Part shown: piece by piece, positions 32,809-42,433 of the stretch
How the letters are laid out: each line of letters starts with the position of its first letter
Numbering within the stretch: position 1 is the stretch's first letter
DNA from: JAEUIE01 sp046350055
GTDB lineage: Bacteria > Planctomycetota > Planctomycetia > Gemmatales > HRBIN36
Direction of reading: 5' to 3'
Length of the DNA: 64,000 nt
Assembly: GCA_046350055.1 (NCBI GenBank)
Contig: JAXMBC010000001.1
Span: 1,550,001-1,614,000 of the forward strand
Program-made: the position numbers and the translations under genes
Notes under the pieces: model-generated
Seen by the model: the letters and a program-made list of their open reading frames with translations, nothing else
Database searches by the model: none
Told to the model about the DNA's origin: nothing

Positions 32809-34044
32809 TTAGAACTCCAGCTCCAGGAGGCGTAGCCGTTTTGCTGTTTCCTGCATCAGGGCGTCTTCAGCAGCTTCATCCTTCGCTGTGTAAGTCACAG
32901 AAAAGCGCAAATGGGGCCCCGCATCATCCCAGGGGACGCAACAGAGCGACAGATTGGTAATGAGAAACTGTGAAACATCTTCAGCATCCGTAAAGGCCCG
33001 ATGGTTGCAGCCTTTTGGAGCCTTCACATAGAGAAAATAGGTCCCACCAGGCATCTTGGCCTGGAAACCGACGCTGTTCAATGTTGCAACAAGTTTCTCT
33101 AACCGTCGGCGATACTTTTCACGTATAGCCACAGGAATGGCAGGTTGATCCAAGGCAAATGCTGCAGCATGCTGCACTGCCATGAACTGGCCGGAGTCAC
33201 TATTGTCTTTTACATCAGCAAAGGCACGGACAATTCGCTCATGTCCGGCAACAAAGCCCATACGCCAGCCAATCATGTTAAAGCCCTTCGACATGGAATG
33301 GACCTCAACACCTACCTCCTTTGCTCCATCCATCTCCAGGAAGCTGAAGGGCTTACTGGCATAACTGAGCAGAATGTGAGCTGCATCCTGGACGATCACG
33401 ACCTGATGCCGGTGTGCGAATTCGATAACTTCCTGATAAAATTGTTTCGTGGCAACCTGCCCGGTCGGGCTATTCGGATAGTTTATGACCAGCAACTTGG
33501 CCCGTTTGCAAATGTCAGCAGGGATGTTCTTCAAGTCAGGGAAGAAATTGTTCTCAGGCCGCAAAGGTAATGGATAGACTTCGCCGCCATAATATTTCGT
33601 ATGTGTACCAGCGACGGGATAGCCCGGCACGGTCATTAACGTGACATCTCCAGGATTGATGAAGGCAGCAGGAAGCATCGCATAGGCAGGTTTGGAACCA
33701 ATGCAATGGTTGATTTCGGTCACGGGATCAAGCTTCACGCCAAACTCACGCTGCATGAAGCGGGCCGCAGCTTCCTTGTAAGCAGCGATACCATTATCAG
33801 CGTAGCCCCGGTTCTCGACTTTGTTGGCCTGCTGCGCCAGCACCTGACGCACGGCTTCAGGGGCCATGTCATCGTTCTCACCAATACCAAAATCGAGCAG
33901 AGTCCGATGTGGAAACTGTGCGAGTGCATCGCGTTTGGCCCGCTTGATTTTTTCAAACTTGTAGATGGCAGTTCCCTGCCCGTACTTTGCTCCACCAATA
34001 CGTTCGGCAAAAAGGGATTGGAACCACGGTAACGGGACGCTCAT
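32809..34044 (-). CDS. dapL: LL-diaminopimelate aminotransferase
   Basis: 411 residues, class I/II PLP aminotransferase. FAERIGG near the N-terminus, INYPNSPTGQVA, VQDAAH, and the PLP lysine in SMSKGFNMIGWRMGF (about residue 248), all close to the DapL family. DapL makes LL-diaminopimelate directly from tetrahydrodipicolinate for lysine and peptidoglycan; planctomycetes commonly use this route. Other aminotransferases of the same fold remain possible. The start overlaps the stop of the upstream membrane-protein gene by 4 bases. Confidence 0.88.
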   Translation of the reverse strand: MSVPLPWFQSLFAERIGGAKYGQGTAIYKFEKIKRAKRDALAQFPHRTLLDFGIGENDDMAPEAVRQVLAQQANKVENRGYADNGIAAYKEAAARFMQREFGVKLDPVTEINHCIGSKPAYAMLPAAFINPGDVTLMTVPGYPVAGTHTKYYGGEVYPLPLRPENNFFPDLKNIPADICKRAKLLVINYPNSPTGQVATKQFYQEVIEFAHRHQVVIVQDAAHILLSYASKPFSFLEMDGAKEVGVEVHSMSKGFNMIGWRMGFVAGHERIVRAFADVKDNSDSGQFMAVQHAAAFALDQPAIPVAIREKYRRRLEKLVATLNSVGFQAKMPGGTYFLYVKAPKGCNHRAFTDAEDVSQFLITNLSLCCVPWDDAGPHLRFSVTYTAKDEAAEDALMQETAKRLRLLELEF

Positions 34045-35681
34045 GGATGCTCTTTCCGGATGGCTATAAACAATCGGCTCTTGGGGTTCGGTTTACGAGT
34101 GGAGCCGGTTTCGTCCAGCACCACTTCCCAGAGCGGTGATCGCTTCACCTGTTCACACAGATGAGGGTGTAGTTCCGCCTCAACACAGATAGCCTGAGCA
34201 TTCCATTCGTCGAGATACTTCTGCCACGTCGCTATTCCTTCCTTGACTACCATACATCGTCGCCAGTGTTCAAGTGAAAAGAGGTGAACATGAGTGAAAA
34301 TCACAACTGGTGTTCGTTGGGCAAAGAAGAGATAGTCGCCGAGCGATTCGCTGGCGAAGATGCTGGCTCTGGGACGATGTACTGCCTGAAATAACTGCGG
34401 CGGAACGTCACTGTTCAAACTCCGATGCGTAGCGCGATCCATCATGCATGGCGTTGCTGGATGTAGCATCTGTTCCGACCGAGGCACTTCGGCTTCACCC
34501 AGAATTCGACCCAGGGATGACCAGTTGAATGTCACCCAGAGTGATGTCAGGACAACTACGGTAGCCATCACCAGTTGTTTGGTATCGGAACGAAACGAGA
34601 AGGTTGTTCCCAGCATTCTTGCCCATGGCCCCACACAAACCAGCGGACAGACAATGGCCCACCAGGGCATCATCCGCTGCATGAAGACCACCTGCAGGCC
34701 AAAGCACAACAGTAACATGCCATGTCCGATGCCTATTCCAGCAAGGCGCCTGCTCTTGGCCAGCGCATGGGTGAGACAGACGAGCACCAGTGAACCGAGA
34801 AATAATCGCCCAGCCAGGCTATTCCAATCCAACCGTTGCCATTCATCCATTTGCCGTACGTTGGCATTCCGGGCAAAGACGAATGCGTCGGCGTACCACT
34901 GAAAGCTCAACATGGGATTGAAAAAGCCAACAGCAAGAATGCTCCAGTAGAACATACGAAATGTGCGTCGCAGGGTGGGACGGTAGAGCGGCTCTGCAGT
35001 TTCGCCCCGTGCAGCCTGTCTGAATCCCAACAGGAATCTACCGAACAGTATTCCAAGGAGGATGAGTAGACCATTCAAATACGAACCATGCAGATTGCTC
35101 CAGCAGGCCATAAGCAAAGGCACACCCCAGCAGGCAAGCCGCGATGGAGGCTGTCGACATGCTAAAAAAAGCATGACTGCCAGACAAAGTTCGCCAAACA
35201 CCTGTGGTCGAAGTACTTCAATAAAACTGAGACTCAGCACTAGCGCCAACAGCATGCCTGCATAGCTGACCAGCATGGACTGAGTAATTCTCTGAAACGC
35301 CAGGAACAGGAACAACAGTTTCAGAGTCTCCAGTGAAGCATGGAGTACCCGCAGCAGATCAACTCCACCAGGCTGTGCGGTATCATACCAGGACCAGCGG
35401 TAGGGTATCAATGTTCCAAGATCATACACATAAGACAGAATCAGTTGACTGAGCCAGGCGGAAGCTATGTAGTGATCCTGGGTAGTCCAGGGATGAAGAG
35501 GTTCTACCTGGGGTATCGTCATCTTTTCACGCATCCATTGTCCATAACGGACATGTGCCCAGACGTCGGTGTGCCAGAGTGGTGCGTGATTGAGGTAGAG
35601 AAAAACGGGAACGAGCGTGAGGCAGACCATACAGGTCATCATCACTATGTTGTGATTCAGGGTCTGCAGCAATCGTTGCAT
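34041..35681 (-). CDS. Multi-pass membrane protein, glycosyltransferase-like
   Basis: ATG 35681 is chosen since GGAAGG lies 5-6 bases upstream; the frame runs to 35723. 546 residues with about ten membrane helices and an extracytoplasmic WHTDVWAHVRYGQWM after the first helix, a position and style (Asp-rich first loop) recalling GT-C family mannosyl/dolichyl-phosphate sugar transferases. The C-terminal 150 residues are soluble. Function not proven. ATGA overlap with dapL. Confidence 0.65.
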   Translation of the reverse strand: MQRLLQTLNHNIVMMTCMVCLTLVPVFLYLNHAPLWHTDVWAHVRYGQWMREKMTIPQVEPLHPWTTQDHYIASAWLSQLILSYVYDLGTLIPYRWSWYDTAQPGGVDLLRVLHASLETLKLLFLFLAFQRITQSMLVSYAGMLLALVLSLSFIEVLRPQVFGELCLAVMLFLACRQPPSRLACWGVPLLMACWSNLHGSYLNGLLILLGILFGRFLLGFRQAARGETAEPLYRPTLRRTFRMFYWSILAVGFFNPMLSFQWYADAFVFARNANVRQMDEWQRLDWNSLAGRLFLGSLVLVCLTHALAKSRRLAGIGIGHGMLLLCFGLQVVFMQRMMPWWAIVCPLVCVGPWARMLGTTFSFRSDTKQLVMATVVVLTSLWVTFNWSSLGRILGEAEVPRSEQMLHPATPCMMDRATHRSLNSDVPPQLFQAVHRPRASIFASESLGDYLFFAQRTPVVIFTHVHLFSLEHWRRCMVVKEGIATWQKYLDEWNAQAICVEAELHPHLCEQVKRSPLWEVVLDETGSTRKPNPKSRLFIAIRKEHP

Positions 35682-35912
35682 GGATGCCTTCCGTAGCGTC
35701 ACCAGCCATTTCCTGTGACTCACACTCTACCAAGATGCCGAGACGGCGCGAAGAACGGCTCAAGGATCCTGCCCGAAGTCACAGAAAAGTCTGCATACCC
35801 CTGTAACTCAAGTAGACATCATGAGTGACTGTCCCTAGAGATTCATTAGACTGGACTTCTGCCCGACATGGTCGATAAGGCTGAAGCACGCTGATATATT
35901 TTCGAGGAACCC

Positions 35913-36224
35913 ATGGCTCACGTCGTCACCGCTAACTGTCATGACTGCAAATACACCGATTGTGTTGTCGTTTGCCCGGTGGAATGCTTCTGGCAGGACG
36001 ACAAGATGCTCTACATCGATCCTCTTGACTGCATTGACTGCGAAGCCTGTGTGCCTGAATGTCCGGTAGAAGCAATCTATGCTGAAGCGAATGTGCCCGG
36101 TCAGTGGACCAGCTTTGTACAACTCAATGTCGAGCGTGCCGCACAGCTGAAAGCTGACAAGCAGAATAATATCACCCAGAAGAAGGCCCCGCTGGAAGGG
36201 CCAGGGTGCAAATCAAAAGCATAA
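35913..36224 (+). CDS. fdxA: Seven-iron ferredoxin (FdxA type)
   Basis: 103 residues. Cysteines at 9, 12, 17, 21, 25 and 40, 43, 46, 50 follow the 7Fe (3Fe-4S plus 4Fe-4S) ferredoxin I pattern: CHDCKYTDCVVVCPVECF and CIDCEACVPECPVEAI. GAGGAA lies just before the start. Cytosolic electron carrier. The C-terminal tail, KKAPLEGPGCKSKA, is Lys-rich with one extra Cys. Single-gene unit with a terminator at 36253. Confidence 0.95.
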   Translation: MAHVVTANCHDCKYTDCVVVCPVECFWQDDKMLYIDPLDCIDCEACVPECPVEAIYAEANVPGQWTSFVQLNVERAAQLKADKQNNITQKKAPLEGPGCKSKA

Positions 36225-36252
36225 ATGCCTACATTTTCTTGATGGTAATTTT

Positions 36253-36284
36253 CGCCACGCCACGCAGTCAGCGCGTGGCGTTTG
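36253..36284 (+). terminator. Rho-independent terminator of the ferredoxin gene
   Basis: CGCCACGC (36253-36260) pairs with GCGTGGCG (36273-36280), followed by TTTGT. It lies about 30 bases after the stop codon. Confidence 0.65.
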
Positions 36285-36408
36285 TCACTTGGTACAACGA
36301 ACCGCATGAGGCATTCATCACAGTTCTGGGCATTCCCGTCACGTTGATGAGCAGGCAACAATCCGAATACTAGGCGAGGTTACCTTCGTTGCCTTTGAGC
36401 ATGGTTGC

Positions 36409-38202
36409 TTACTTCTTGATCCCCAGCTCCTTGAGCTGTTTGTCATCCACGCTTGCTGGGGCACCGGTCATCAAGTCACGGGCGCGCTGGTTCTTGGGGA
36501 AGGCAATCACATCACGAATGTTAGAAGTGCCTGCAAGCATCATAGCCAGGCGGTCGAGACCGAGGGCGATGCCACCATGTGGCGGGGCACCATAGCTGAG
36601 CGCATTGAGGAGGAAGCCAAATTTGTGCTGACTTTGCTCCTTGGTCATGCCCAGTACGGCAAAGAGGCGGGCTTGTACTTCGGGGCTGTGGATACGAATG
36701 CTGCCCCCGCCGCATTCATAACCATTGATGACAAGATCGTAGGCTTTAGCCTTAACCGCCCCCGGATTGCTTTCGAGCAAGTGCAAATCCTCGTCCATGG
36801 GTGCTGTGAAGGGATGGTGATTGGCTGCCCAGCGTTTTTCCTCGTCGTCCCAGATGAAGCTGGGGAAGTCGAGAACCCAGGCAATCTTGAACTCGGGCTT
36901 GGTGTTATCGTAAAGTTTGAGTTCCACTGCCAGTCGGGTGCGTAGTTGCCCCAGAGACTGGCAAACGCAATCCTCCTTATCTGCCACGAACAGAATGAGA
37001 TCGCCAGCGGCAGCTCCCATCTTTTCCCGCAGGCGCGCCTGGGCGTCGGTGGGCAGGAATTTCTCGATCGGCGAGTTGAACTTGTCCGCTTCGACTTTAA
37101 TCCATGCAAGCCCTTTCGCCCCAAAGGTCTTCACGAACTCAGTAGCTTCATCAAGCTTCTTTCGCGAGTAAACCTCCGCAGCTCCCTTGGCGCAGATGGC
37201 ACGTACCTTGCCACCTGCTGCGACTGTCTCCTGGAAGACCTTGAACTGTGTGGTTGAGGCCCAATCTGTTAGTTCAACAATCTCCATGCCGTAGCGCAAA
37301 TCAGGTTTATCGCTGCCGTAACGGAGCATAGCATCGGCATACTGCAATCGCTGGATGGGCAGTTGAATCGTAACGCCGATCGTCTGCTGAAAGATAGCTA
37401 CGATTAGGCGTTCGATGACATCGAACACATCGTCCATATCGACGTAGGACATCTCGAAATCGAGCTGGGTAAATTCAGGCTGACGGTCAGCTCGCAGGTC
37501 TTCATCCCGCAGACATCGTGCAATCTGGAAATACTTGTCATAGCCCGAGACCATGAGGAGTTGCTTGTAGATCTGGGGTGACTGAGGCAAGGCATACCAC
37601 TCGCCGGGAGAGACGCGGCTGGGGACGAGGTAGTCCCGAGCGCCTTCTGGGGTGCTGCGTCCGAGGAGGGGGGTCTCCAGCTCGAGAAAGCCTTCGTTAT
37701 CGAGAAAGTCGCGGATGGTCTTGTTCAGACGATGGCGGACGGCCAGGGTGCGCTGCAGGGTGGGGCGGCGGAGATCGAGATAACGGTGTTCGAGACGAAG
37801 GTCTTCGTTGGCCAGTTCCGCATCGGCCAGGGTCTGGTTTTCCTGGGGTACCGACATCACTTCAAATGGCATTTGTGGGCAGCGATTCAGGATCTGGAAA
37901 CTGATGGCTTCCACTTCCACCGCACCAGTGGCCAGCTTGGTATTAGTTTTGCCTTCGAGCCGGGAGCGGACTTTGCCTTCGATCAGCAAGCACCATTCTC
38001 GACCGATTTCCTTGGCGGTTGCCAGTTCCTGGCGGCCTGCTTCCAGCACCACCTGGGTGATCCCATAGCGATCACGAAGATCGATGAAAACCTGGTCATT
38101 GTACACACGGGTGGTATTGACCCAGCCGTTGAGTTTCACAGTCTGGCCTACATGGCTGGCCCGGAGTTCACCACAGGTATGCGTTCGGCGTATCGCGCTC
38201 AT
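36409..38202 (-). CDS. aspS: Aspartate-tRNA ligase
   Basis: 597 residues, the bacterial-type length. N-terminal OB-fold anticodon domain (about 1-105, VKLNGWVNTTRVYNDQVFIDLRDR), class II catalytic core with LLGRSTPEGARDYLVPSR, QSPQIYKQLLM, RCLRDEDLRADRQPEFTQLD and the final GGIALGLDRLAMML, and the inserted GAD-type domain in between (about 285-415). It charges tRNA-Asp, possibly also tRNA-Asn if the cell has GatCAB. Monocistronic, divergent from the peroxidase gene. Confidence 0.97.
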   Translation of the reverse strand: MSAIRRTHTCGELRASHVGQTVKLNGWVNTTRVYNDQVFIDLRDRYGITQVVLEAGRQELATAKEIGREWCLLIEGKVRSRLEGKTNTKLATGAVEVEAISFQILNRCPQMPFEVMSVPQENQTLADAELANEDLRLEHRYLDLRRPTLQRTLAVRHRLNKTIRDFLDNEGFLELETPLLGRSTPEGARDYLVPSRVSPGEWYALPQSPQIYKQLLMVSGYDKYFQIARCLRDEDLRADRQPEFTQLDFEMSYVDMDDVFDVIERLIVAIFQQTIGVTIQLPIQRLQYADAMLRYGSDKPDLRYGMEIVELTDWASTTQFKVFQETVAAGGKVRAICAKGAAEVYSRKKLDEATEFVKTFGAKGLAWIKVEADKFNSPIEKFLPTDAQARLREKMGAAAGDLILFVADKEDCVCQSLGQLRTRLAVELKLYDNTKPEFKIAWVLDFPSFIWDDEEKRWAANHHPFTAPMDEDLHLLESNPGAVKAKAYDLVINGYECGGGSIRIHSPEVQARLFAVLGMTKEQSQHKFGFLLNALSYGAPPHGGIALGLDRLAMMLAGTSNIRDVIAFPKNQRARDLMTGAPASVDDKQLKELGIKK

Positions 38203-38323
38203 GGTACTTTCTTTGCTGTATCGGATTGGCTTGCAGATAGAGTATGATAAGAGACGGTTTGAAGAGAGACAGTAAGTCTATTGGAGTTGTTCACCTTTAC
38301 CGGACTAACTTGCGAGCTGAAGA

Positions 38324-39274
38324 ATGAAGCTTTTTTGCTCAATATGGACAGCATGCATCTTATTCGCTTCTGTCGAACTACCACGTACGCCACGAGGTCT
38401 CCCTGAACCACCTAAGCATAACGATACAGAGTCAGTCGTAGCTCTCGGCAAGTTACTGTTTAACGAACCCCTGCTCTCCTCGGATGGATCAGTTTCATGT
38501 GCATCCTGTCATGACGCGGCACGGCATTTCACAACAGCAGATGCTAAAGCAGTCGGAATCAGGAAACAAACAGGACGTCGCAATGCGCCAACACTGGTGA
38601 ACCGCATCTATGGAAAATCACAATTCTGGGATGGACGGGTCAAGACACTGGAAGAGCAAGCGCTGTTGCCACTGGAAGACCCCTTGGAAATGGGGCATTC
38701 GCTGGAGAAGTTGCTTGTTTCACTCCAGAAGCATCCAGACTATGGTGAACGATTCAGCAAGGCCTTCGGTAGCCCCGGGGTAACGAAGGATCGATTGGCC
38801 ACGGCACTCGCAGCGTTTCAGCGCACGCTGCTCCTGGGTAATAGTCCAGTTGATGCTTTCATGGATGGTGACACTGCCAGGCTCAGTGAATCGGCCAAAC
38901 AGGGCCTCTGGCTTTTTGAAAGTCGGGCAGGTTGCTGGAAATGCCATGCAGGCAAGAACTATAGTGATGAAAAATTTCACAACACCGGTGTCAGTTGGGG
39001 AATGCAGCCTCTCGATCTGGGGCGATATGAGGTCACTAAACAGGAAGCTGATAAGGGCAGGTTCAAGACGCCAACACTTCGAGGCGTAGCCAGGACCTCA
39101 CCGTACATGCACGATGGTAGCATCACCACCCTGGAAGACGTGGTTGCGTTCTATTCCAAGGGTGGTAACAGCAACCCATACAAAGACGGTGCACTTGAGG
39201 TGCTGAACCTTACTCAGCGGGAACAGAAGGATCTCGTCGAGTTCCTGAAGGCTCTCTCAGAAGAAGTGAAGTAA
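38324..39274 (+). CDS. Di-haem cytochrome c peroxidase (CCP/MauG family)
   Basis: 316 residues. Two CxxCH haem sites: CASCH near residue 59 and CWKCHAG near residue 206. Family landmarks APTLVNRIYGKSQFWDGRVKTLEEQALLPLEDPLEMG and FKTPTLRGVARTSPYMHDGSITTLEDVV. N-terminal hydrophobic stretch (MKLFCSIWTACILFASV) is a signal peptide. Reduces hydrogen peroxide in the periplasm, or oxidises a protein partner as in MauG-like members. Divergent from aspS. Confidence 0.94.
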   Translation: MKLFCSIWTACILFASVELPRTPRGLPEPPKHNDTESVVALGKLLFNEPLLSSDGSVSCASCHDAARHFTTADAKAVGIRKQTGRRNAPTLVNRIYGKSQFWDGRVKTLEEQALLPLEDPLEMGHSLEKLLVSLQKHPDYGERFSKAFGSPGVTKDRLATALAAFQRTLLLGNSPVDAFMDGDTARLSESAKQGLWLFESRAGCWKCHAGKNYSDEKFHNTGVSWGMQPLDLGRYEVTKQEADKGRFKTPTLRGVARTSPYMHDGSITTLEDVVAFYSKGGNSNPYKDGALEVLNLTQREQKDLVEFLKALSEEVK

Positions 39275-39279
39275 GGTGC

Positions 39280-40611
39280 TTAGGTTATTTCAACGGCGAG
39301 AATAGCTTCATCTGGAGCGATCTCCTCCTTTGGCACGGTGTGCATTTCGACACTGCGAAGTCTGCTGCCCAGATAGACAGACATCAGGCACAAGACTGCA
39401 GCAATCCAGCCAACAATAGGAAACCCATGAATCTGTTCGATGGGACCGAGCTTGCCGATGGCTTCCTTCGTCATGTCGGGTTGTTCCGGTAGTGCCTGGA
39501 CGCCCAGTATGATTCCACCCACGGTAGTTGCCAGGCCCATCGCTAATTGCTGGACTGCTCCTAGCACACTCATGAAACCGCCCCTGCGTTCGCTCGTGGT
39601 ACAGGCTGTAACCATGGCCATCGCTGGCACGCCGCGCCCTGCGGTGAAGATCATCATTGATGTGGTCACGATCAGTACCACGTAGAGTGGAACTGGAGGC
39701 AAGTGGGTTACTCCTAGCAGTGGAAACATTGCCAGGAATGCCAGCACCTGGAAAACTCGCAATTTGCCGTAGCGATCTGCCAGCCTGCCGATCGGTGTCA
39801 TGGTTAATAAAGTCCCCAGTCCACCACACAGGTAGATCCATTTGATATCTTCCTTGCGTAACCCTACGTTGGCGACGAAGAAGCTGGGCATGTAAGGGAC
39901 GATAATGAACGTCGTCATGATCAGGAACGCCATCAGGGTGTAGGCGCGGATATGATTGGGATCGCTGAGAATGTCCCATGTCGTTTTCCAGGGAGCCTGG
40001 CGGGGTTTCTGAACGATGTGGCTGCGGACTGCTGGCAATCGCCACCAGGCAAAGGCCAGCAGGATCAAGCTGAGAGCGGCGAGGCCAAAGAAGGTGATTC
40101 GCCAGCTGTACTGTTCAGCCATGACGAGGCCGAAAGGTATGCCAACAATGGAGGCAACTGCAAAGGATGACATGATGATGCCCGTCGCCATACCACGCCG
40201 TGCGAAGGGGACGATATCGCCAACGATGGCCATCACCACACCGCCGAGGATGCCACCCGAGAGGCCAGCCACGGCCCGTGCCCCCAGCATAAATCCATAC
40301 GATGGTGCCTCTGCACATAGGAAATTGGCAATGGCAAACACGAGGTAGATCCCAAGCAATGCGACTTTGCGATCAATCTTGTCAATGAACCAACTGGAGA
40401 TGATGCCTGAAAGTGCGGCGGCATAGGCATAGGCACTCACGAGGAAGCCAAACTCACGGGCAGTCAGATTCCATTCATCATGAAACTGGGGAGCCAGGGG
40501 CATCATGATCACGAAATCAAGGACGTTCGTGAACTGTACCATCGCCAGCAAGAGCAGGACAAACCATTGCGATGACGACATCGGTGGCGGAGTGGATTTC
40601 GCCTGGCTCAT
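39280..40611 (-). CDS. MFS transporter
   Basis: 443 residues from ATG 40611 (the frame extends to 40650). About 12 membrane helices. MFS signature loops include GIISSWFIDKIDRKVALLG between helices 2 and 3, and LTPIG-type LLTMTPIGRLADRYGKLRV in the second half. AraJ/DHA1-type drug or sugar efflux pumps are the closest general group; substrate unknown. It ends 5 bases from the convergent peroxidase gene. Confidence 0.9.
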   Translation of the reverse strand: MSQAKSTPPPMSSSQWFVLLLLAMVQFTNVLDFVIMMPLAPQFHDEWNLTAREFGFLVSAYAYAAALSGIISSWFIDKIDRKVALLGIYLVFAIANFLCAEAPSYGFMLGARAVAGLSGGILGGVVMAIVGDIVPFARRGMATGIIMSSFAVASIVGIPFGLVMAEQYSWRITFFGLAALSLILLAFAWWRLPAVRSHIVQKPRQAPWKTTWDILSDPNHIRAYTLMAFLIMTTFIIVPYMPSFFVANVGLRKEDIKWIYLCGGLGTLLTMTPIGRLADRYGKLRVFQVLAFLAMFPLLGVTHLPPVPLYVVLIVTTSMMIFTAGRGVPAMAMVTACTTSERRGGFMSVLGAVQQLAMGLATTVGGIILGVQALPEQPDMTKEAIGKLGPIEQIHGFPIVGWIAAVLCLMSVYLGSRLRSVEMHTVPKEEIAPDEAILAVEIT

Positions 40612-40631
40612 AGTAATCCGGAAAATGAAGA

Positions 40632-40656
40632 AAGCCGGTGTGCCTGACACCGGCTT
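40632..40656 (-). terminator. Strong terminator hairpin after the anti-sigma gene
   Basis: A perfect 10-base stem AAGCCGGTGT / ACACCGGCTT with loop GCCTG. On the minus strand it lies after the anti-sigma stop and is followed by TTCTTCATTTT, so it should stop transcription before the MFS gene. Confidence 0.8.
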
Positions 40657-40680
40657 GGAGGATCATTCTATGGACTCGCT

Positions 40681-41478
40681 CTACGATTTTCGGTTCGGGG
40701 CAGGTACCGCACCAACGAAGATCATCGGATCTCGTTTGGAGACCATGACCCCGCCTGGCTTCTCTACCGTGATTGCGAAGAGAGCCGCCTTACCCACTTT
40801 AAGATTGGGTTTGATGGGGATCAGCACTTCCTTGTTGCTGGTGACATTGAAGACACCACCATCTATGGGTTCTTTCACAGTGAAGGGCTTGTCGTCGATA
40901 ATCCAGAGTTGATACTGCTTGACGGCAGGGTCGTTGACTTCGAAACCTGTCAGCTTCATGAAGCCTTGCTGGGTGTTGCTATCCCAGACAAACTCACCCT
41001 GCAGCTTGTCATTGCCGTGTGGACCAACTGAACCAGCTACGACCAGTGCCCCCCGATCCTTCAGCTTGCTGTAGGAAAGCTGAGGTGGCTTGGAGGGGAC
41101 AACCACAGCAAAGAGGAGTGTCGCAGCAACAAGCCAGCCAACCCAGGTAAGGGTGCTGTTCGCTCGGGGGTTCGGGCGAGGAGATGGTGCTGGGACAGGC
41201 TCAACCTTGGCCGGTGCTGGAACATGTTTCTCAGGTGTGAAAGCAGCAGCTTGCACCTGGAGACGGGTCAGCAGATGAACTGGCAGCGATTCCTGCTCTT
41301 CTTTCTGGAATGCCAGATCAAGAGCAGCAGCTGCATAGTCGAAGGTCTCGGCATTCATTTCAGGATAATGACTGAGTAAGCAGCGCAGACCTGCTTCCTC
41401 AGCTGCATCAGCTCCCTGCAAGGCCCGATCAGCGAGAAGAGAGTAAACGTGTTCCAGAGGGAAGTTTTCTCGATTCAT
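40681..41478 (-). CDS. Anti-sigma factor, RskA-like, membrane-anchored
   Basis: 265 residues. Cytoplasmic N-terminal region (1-75) with the helical pattern of anti-sigma domains, a Pro-rich linker (85-107), one membrane helix (about 110-128, LTWVGWLVAATLLFAVVV), then an outside domain with GFMKLTGF and QYQLWIIDDKP, matching the RskA C-terminal domain (PF10099). It would hold the sigma factor at the membrane until a signal releases it by proteolysis. Starts 1 base after the sigma gene. Confidence 0.9.
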   Translation of the reverse strand: MNRENFPLEHVYSLLADRALQGADAAEEAGLRCLLSHYPEMNAETFDYAAAALDLAFQKEEQESLPVHLLTRLQVQAAAFTPEKHVPAPAKVEPVPAPSPRPNPRANSTLTWVGWLVAATLLFAVVVPSKPPQLSYSKLKDRGALVVAGSVGPHGNDKLQGEFVWDSNTQQGFMKLTGFEVNDPAVKQYQLWIIDDKPFTVKEPIDGGVFNVTSNKEVLIPIKPNLKVGKAALFAITVEKPGGVMVSKRDPMIFVGAVPAPNRKS

Positions 41479-41479
41479 G

Positions 41480-42178
41480 TTAGAGTCCCCCCGGAATGGC
41501 AGTTTGGGGAGTAATCACCGGGGTAGCGAGGCCAAGGACTTCGCGCAGCTTGATTAGTCCACGCCGGGCATGGGTTTTGACCGTGCCCAGTGGCAGACCG
41601 GTGTTCTGCGAGATTTCCTCGTGAGTGAGACCATGGTAGACAGCCAGTGTCAGCACGCGTTGCTGTTCTGGTCGCAGTTCCTGGAGAGCTGCTGCAGCCT
41701 TGGAAGCTTCATCTACGAGATCGACACGATTGGTGTCCGGAGATTGCTTGCTGGGTACTCCTTCGGGTAGTTGCACCAGCTCAGGACGACGCACAATCTT
41801 CCGTCGTCGGTCAATCAATCGGCGGCGGGCAATCATGGTGATATACGTAGGCTCGCTCGAAAGACTGGGGTTATATCGGTCGGCATTCTTCCACAACTCG
41901 ACGAAGATTTCCTGCACCGCATCTTCGGCTTCGGTGGCATTGCCGAGGAACCGTCTCGCCAGGGACCAGACCAGGCCGCCATATCGAGTCAGACACTCTT
42001 GTACGGCAGCTTTCTCACCCCGGGCGATCCGTTGTAGGAGACTATTCGCCACAGTACGGGTTCCGCAGTTGGTTGTACGTGTTACCGCCCGAGACCGACT
42101 TTGTGCCTTCAACGGCACACTCTGCTGAACGGCACGGAAGCCGGGCATTGGGCGACGAAGAAGTATGCCTGTTGACAC
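41480..42178 (-). CDS. ECF-type RNA polymerase sigma factor (SigK-like)
   Basis: The frame begins at a GTG (42178) with AGGAAG 8 bases upstream; ATG 42148 is the alternative. Up to 232 residues. Region 2: LVWSLARRFLGNATEAEDAVQEIFVELWKN; region 4: LRPEQQRVLTLAVYHGLTHEEIS, then GLPLGTVKTHARRGLIKLRE. About 45 extra N-terminal residues rich in Arg precede region 2. Co-transcribed with its anti-sigma. Divergent from the surface-protein gene at 42434, which may be one of its targets, though I do not see a clear GGAAC/GTC promoter pair. Confidence 0.93.
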   Translation of the reverse strand: MSTGILLRRPMPGFRAVQQSVPLKAQSRSRAVTRTTNCGTRTVANSLLQRIARGEKAAVQECLTRYGGLVWSLARRFLGNATEAEDAVQEIFVELWKNADRYNPSLSSEPTYITMIARRRLIDRRRKIVRRPELVQLPEGVPSKQSPDTNRVDLVDEASKAAAALQELRPEQQRVLTLAVYHGLTHEEISQNTGLPLGTVKTHARRGLIKLREVLGLATPVITPQTAIPGGL

Positions 42179-42433
42179 AGTACACGCTTCCTATCAAGGA
42201 GGTTCTTAGCGGGAGCAGCACGAAGTACAAGAGGTGTGAACGCTCTTCTTCAGCTTTTCCTTCTACACCGACATACTTCGTCGGAATGACTGATGTGGAT
42301 GCAACCAGATGGTACCCCGCAAAGGCGGAACATTGTTACAGCGCCAGCTGGGTTAGCTGGGAGAAATCGTTAGGTACAGATGCGTCCATCAAGTAATCTG
42401 TTGGGCATTGAGATCATTTTCTTGAGGTTCAAC

